Below are positions 58,860 through 64,000 of a stretch of DNA of 64,000 nucleotides, piece after piece (within the stretch, counting starts at the first letter, position 1; each line of letters opens with the position of its first letter). The DNA is from Marsupella aquatica. Its lineage: Eukaryota > Marchantiophyta. The notes under the pieces were generated by a model. That model did no database searches. It was not told where the DNA came from and saw nothing but the letters and a program-made list of their open reading frames with translations. The translations under genes were made by a program, and so were the position numbers. The DNA is taken from assembly GCA_973895155.1 (NCBI GenBank), contig OZ316892.1:2480001-2544000 (forward strand), read 5' to 3'.

Positions 58860-59905
58860 ATCGCACCGTCATCCTTAAATCTAGGCATATCTTTTCTTAA
58901 ATCTAGGAGATCGGACAAAAATCAATCTAGAAAAATCAGGTAAGGACTATTCTTAGCATCTTTTCCTTTGCAGAACGTAACATTAAATTTTAAAAACATT
59001 AAAATTTAGACTCATGCAGACTCTTTCTCTGAATAGGGTGTCTATTTGGCCTCTCACATTAAACTGTTGGTAGTATACCATACATATTTAGCTGCATGAA
59101 GATTGTCTCCCAAAAAGGCCCGGAATCACACACTACAGTAGACCACCAAATTAGCAAATGAGACAAGAAGTTGGATTCTCTGTATAAACGGGCGCTCCCC
59201 ATTATTGACAAGAAAAGGGCGAACCTATTGTAGCGCCGTCTTGCGACCTTTAAAATGATCTTACTTTGTTATCATGCTAATTGACTACCCCAAATCGAAA
59301 GCTCATCGCGCCTACTTTTCTTCATTGTTATCTGAACGAAATGCATTCAATCATGGTGAGACGGCAAAACTTGATCCTGTATCTAAAGGTAGGGTTGAGG
59401 ATACTACAAATATTTGAGAAAATAAACAGAAAGCACAAGGTCAGGAATTAGCTTGAAGGAGGAGGCAGGGAGGAATAATTATTTCTTTTTCTTGTGATTT
59501 GACGTGATTTGCAAAGGCAGCAGTCAAGCACCAAGATTGTAGACAATCTTATGAAATGCAATCTTGAGCAATATTTGGCAGTCGATTGACATAACCACAG
59601 TTAGCAGAATAGTGTCCCAACCTTTTAGTTCTTCCATGCAGATGTGCTCTAAACATGTCCTCTCTACTCCCACAAGATGCCTTAGACCGCATGGTTTTTA
59701 AGTGTGAAATGTCGCCAAATTCCACTCCACTGGTCTTGGTCACTTTTGGCACAAATTAGCCAGCTTTTCTTTTGTATTTAGCCTTTGGTTTTCTTTTTGC
59801 AATTATCCTCAAATCTAGGGATATCTGACAGTCAGATACTAGTCTAGGAAAATTAAGTAAGGAATACTCTGACTTAATGTCTTCTCCCTCACATAAGTCA
59901 CATTT
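58860..59905 (-). mobile_element. Two reverse-oriented copies of the 15-kb end module
   Basis: The reverse complements of 58880-58970 and 59800-59905 match the satellite unit at 15.3-16.2 kb (gagaagatgctaagaa, agtcagatatccctagatttgagg, ctagatttaagg). They lie about 900 bp apart in the same orientation, as two ends or two copies of one dispersed element would. Confidence 0.55.
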
Positions 59906-60157
59906 GCAACCTTAGCAAAAAAAGGAAGAACCTAGCTATAAATTTACCCTGGTTAGAGTGAGCCTATCGGTGCCTTGTAAACTGACTCACCATTGCCCAA
60001 AGTGGTGAGTCTCATTCGACCCAAACAATTCCTCCTCTGGTAGTGTGCCCCATCCGCTATGCACTAAAATTGGGCAATGATGGGAGCTGGGACCACTCTG
60101 CTGGTTGTGAGCACTCTGGGAGGCAGTCTTATGACAGGCAACTCCAGGTCCACATCT

Positions 60158-60171
60158 CCCCCCCCCCCCCC
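60158..60171. repeat. C14 homopolymer followed by (CA)n
   Basis: Fourteen consecutive C bases followed by acacacaac. A simple sequence without known function. Confidence 0.95.
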
Positions 60172-60426
60172 ACACACAACTCTAAAGTAGGAGTGGCATG
60201 CCATGAAATAAAAGAAGGGACTAGAGACGTATTTATCAATAGCAGAAGCTGGACCGAGGGCGCCCCAACCCAAGTGAGCTGCAAAGGGGTACTCTTTAGG
60301 GCCCCAAGGGAGTTCCCATACCTGGGTCCTCATTGCTTTTCTTCCAATCCATCATATGCAAATAAGTATAGTGAAAGACTTTTAAATTTTTGTAGAATAA
60401 CATTAGTGGTGTTTTAATTCTGTTTT

Positions 60427-60429
<3 letters not shown>

Positions 60430-60482
<53 letters not shown>
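60430..60482. repeat. (TA)n microsatellite
   Basis: An uninterrupted alternating AT tract of about 53 bp. Confidence 0.98.
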
Positions 60483-60486
<4 letters not shown>

Positions 60487-63400
60487 ACAGAATTAGTTCA
60501 AGAATAATTATAAGAACCACAGAGTCTAAAAAGTTAGGGGTAACAAACTTTAAAAGAATCATGTGCAAATGTTTGAGGGTTGTTATTCCCCCAAAACTTC
60601 ACGAGGGATATGGGAACCCCTAGGAGTGTGGCCCCGGGGGTATGTCCCATATCACATGCAGAGTTTTTAGGTAGTAATAAACACCCTAAAAATAGGAAAA
60701 GTAGGTTTTTAGCTGTTTGTTAATTTATTCCTAATTTTATGGGGCATTCTATGAATATTCTCAGATTTTATATTTTGAAACTCTATAACTCTTGAAACTA
60801 TTTTTCAGAAGTATTTAAAACTCCCCTAACAATCTTCGACAAAATTTAGAAAGTCTTATGGCTGCCTAATTGAATTAAAATATAAGTCTTAACTTATTCA
60901 CGAGTGATGGGTCCAAACAGAAGAAGTGAGTGTTGAGTAAAATGACCATTACGTGCTAATAAGACAGCATGCACATAAGCTACACCAAACACACAAGTAG
61001 TCCACACAGAAGATACATGGTTCATCTCACCAGAGTCTATGTCCATGGGAGCATACAAGAGAGCTTTACTTGACTCCAAGTCCGTCAGACCATATCAAGT
61101 CTTCACAAACTAACTCTTCCTATCTCCTAACTGGCTCCATACCGGGCTCCGTAATTGTCTATATTTAATGGACAAGTAAATGAATTTTGCTGAGATGAAA
61201 ATTTTTTAGTGTGATCTTTGAAGTTCAAGCTACCTAGTCACGGAGGATGAGACTTTGGAGATCTTCAACACTTAATCCTACATTTTCAAAACTCAATTTT
61301 CCCAAAGTAACTGCAATCTCCACACTAGGGCACTTTTCTTTAGTCATAATATAAGATTCCCTAACATAATATTATTACACTTTACTTAGAATGTCTTACT
61401 TAATTGAAGAAGCTACCTAGAGACTTTTGGTTCTGACTTTGCTCTATATGCCTAAAGAAAAGGGCAAGAGTGTAGATTACATTTTGTTTTGATTTTTGAA
61501 ATATAAGCTTTAGTGGTGAAGATTTCCAAAAAGTCCCAACTTTTGTGAGTTGGTAGCTTGATCTTCAGAGTTCACACCAAAAACATTTCAGCTCTGATCA
61601 AGAGAGTTCATTCTGTCATCCAATAAAACTTCATTTTACAGGTTTTGTGATGCATTGTGTATTGAGCCACACTTAACATTGTTGTTGTGGGTTTTCTGTA
61701 ATTTAAAAATTCAAGATGGCCCAGCATCAAAATGGCCTGGTCAAGTGCTAAATCCAATCATCTTTGGTGACCATCAAGCCCGCCATCAAGTCCTGAAGAT
61801 GCAGGAGGGGCCTGGTTAGGCCTTCTTTGACCAAATGGATTGACTGAGAAGCATTTTGGTTTGCCTACTTGGATATATGAACAGGCTGCAAACTCTGTGC
61901 GTCTCTTTTGTGGTTTGCTGCGTAAAGAAACTGCAACAATGCTTGACACCTTCTTCTGACCAGGTCCTCTCTCAATTATGCTCCTCTATTCTCTATTGTC
62001 TTTCCTACTAATTGTGGTTGATTATTGAGAGGCGTGGTCATCACTACCAAACGCCGTTCCAGCTGTGTTTCCTTCATTTCACGAGGTTTTGTCTTGGGAT
62101 CTTGTGTGTCTTCAGGTCGACATTGGTGAGCATACATCACCAACGCTCACCTCTATAGTGTCCTTGCCAACTCACCAAGTTCAAAATAAACCAAGCTTGG
62201 AAATTTTTGGGAGGGCAGGGTGCACGGGGGTGGCTTCAGCCCGCCGGGCTTCAGGGCAATCCTGCCATTCCTCATTAGCGGATGTATTGAGCAAAGTTTG
62301 CAATTGCCATGCATCTCTGTATGTGGTTACCCCACATACCCACTTCTTGTAAGCTTGCCTATTTTGTGCACTCATATGTGGGAACCCCTTTGCACCAAGA
62401 CATTATGGGATAGCAGCAACACAGACAATGACAAAAGTCAGATGGAGAATATGCCACATGTGCTTCATGTGACAGTTTCCTCTCCCTTGCCCTTGACATA
62501 TTTGGGTGTTTCCATCATCATTTTGATGGGCTTTTTGATAGGCAACTTGCAGTTTGATGGACACTTGCATCCCATTGGACCCTCGCCATTGGTTTTGACC
62601 ACGCACTTGTGAATAAAGTTTGATGACATTTCAGCATGCTCAAGCAAGAGTAATTCATTGTTGATCTCTTACTGTGGGTGCTAGTGTGCCTCCGTAGAGG
62701 GTGCCCCTTTAGAGTACATCCATGTCCCACTTGCGGATTTAGTTATGACACTGGATGTGAACCATTTGCTCTTGACAAGTTTGTTTTAGATATGGACCAT
62801 AAGAATACTAGCAGAGTGGCAGCACTTTTTCCTTTTTTTCTGCTTCTCTGACTTCTTCCAGGTCTTCCTTGGTTTTTGGCCGGGGGTTTTGGAGTTGCAT
62901 TGCCCCTAGAATTGGGCTCTTTTCCAGTGTTAGTATTTGTTGTCATTGGATCTCTTTTACTTTCTTTGCTCCTGTTTGTATAAATCATGGTGCTCTTTTG
63001 ACTTGAAAATATTACTGAGAGTCCCACTAAATCCCCAAATGTATTTAGAGACTGTATAATTGTATATACACTTTTTATCATTGGCAAACAATGTGGGACA
63101 TAAAGAGACAGAGGGAGCATTTAAGTTCATTGTTTTTCTAGAGAGAGAGAGTTTACAGAGAACCTTGTATAGTGGACATGGGTAAGTGCAATATCTGGAT
63201 TAGTGCAGGCCAACCAAGTTGTTCCCTAAAATTACAGGAATTCCCTTGTAAATGCACCTAGAAATGCAGTTTGCATAAGTGCAGATAGACCCTCACTAAG
63301 CAACAACTATCCAAACTAAAAAACAGATACATAAGTGCAATTCTGTCTATAAGTGTCAACATACATTTATCAATTAGTGCAATGCATTTTTAAGAAGCAT

Positions 63401-64000
63401 TTATCAATGCGTGCAGAAAAGAACTACATAAAGTAGTTTCATGCACTTATCCAGTTTGAATGTGCAGCATGATGGCTCAGGTATGAGAAGCCAGACATAC
63501 GTGACCCAAAAATGGGCCCAGAAACACAATGGGTAAGTGCATAAGTGATTTCTAGGAATTAATTTATGGATAATCATGGGCAGTTTGGGTACAGTCCCTT
63601 CAGGAAGATGATTAGTAAGGGCATCCTCTTGGGCATCCTCTTGGGCATCCTTACTGATTAAACAATTATTACTGTGCTTACCTACTGTAGTGGTCTTGGA
63701 TTCCTTATACAATTAAAAGATATGAAAGACACTAAAGTGGGTGAAAACTTCAGCTTTTTCATGTGTGAGTTTGCCCTGGTGTCACACTCTAATTAGCGAA
63801 TTTGGCCCAGAGGCCTGGTGAACCTCAAGATTCACGTTTCTCAAGAATAATTGGAAAATGATGTTGGGAATGTCTCAATCATGATTTTGCTTAGCAGATT
63901 AGTACAACCATCTTCTTAACACATCTATTAACCCTCTAGAGTAGTACAACCATTCTGATCACACCTAGACGTAGTAGTGTAACTTTGTTGGACCATTGTC
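60483..64000. other. Non-coding to the end of the window
   Basis: No exon chain recognised. 60930-61150 is a diverged relative of 25350-25550. A 12-bp unit (gggcatcctctt) is repeated about three times near 63618-63650. taagtgca words recur between 63180 and 63560. Short frames (for example - 62743-63120) have low-complexity products. Confidence 0.4.

Overview
The window is nuclear DNA of a land plant. Genes are split by many GT-AG introns of about 40 bp to 1.2 kb, and they lie in islands between long, moderately AT-rich stretches full of tandem and dispersed repeats. Several products have plant-specific close families: a GT92 glycosyltransferase with an N-terminal anchor, a peroxisomal acyl-activating enzyme and an At3g28720/At5g58100-type secretory protein. 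A coiled-coil gene resembling the cilium/sperm-associated TSNAXIP1 family suggests a plant with motile sperm (bryophyte, lycophyte or fern). I cannot name the species. Most genes had to be assembled exon by exon, and exon coordinates are given in each entry.

Layout. 0.2-2.3 kb (-): DAD1/OST2, a subunit of ER oligosaccharyltransferase, five exons, complete. 2.3-8.4 kb: non-coding, with an array of GACGCTT/AAGCGTC palindromes (4.2-4.8 kb), a LINE-like 3' remnant and small duplications. 8.5-11.7 kb (+): a secreted or membrane-lumenal conserved plant protein of unknown function. 13.3 kb (+): a possible 71-aa membrane peptide. 14.1-14.5 kb (-): TAF10, single exon, with a 129-bp tandem array upstream. 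15.3-17.4 kb: two satellite arrays side by side, the second a dimeric higher-order array ending about 230 bp before the start codon of a peroxisomal acyl-CoA ligase (17.6-20.9 kb, +). 21.7-23.7 kb (-): a METTL21-like methyltransferase, tail to tail with the ligase. 26.6-32.7 kb (-): the TSNAXIP1-like coiled-coil gene, ten exons including an 18-nt microexon. 35.7-36.2 kb (+): an ERI-type 3'-5' exonuclease remnant. 36.3-49.8 kb: repeats, a perfect 22-bp foldback and no convincing gene. 49.9-53.1 kb (-): a three-exon GT92 glycosyltransferase. 53.8-64 kb: a 93-bp satellite with an embedded inverted-repeat element, further tandem repeats, a TA microsatellite and no convincing gene.

The genes do not form an operon or cluster. 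They are housekeeping or cell-biology functions: ER N-glycosylation, TFIID/SAGA, peroxisomal acyl activation, protein methylation, Golgi glycosylation and possibly sperm-flagellum structure. The unusual content is mainly the repeat architecture, especially the palindrome array at 4.2-4.8 kb and the nested satellite in front of the acyl-CoA ligase. No phage, plasmid, CRISPR or bacterial-type system was seen.
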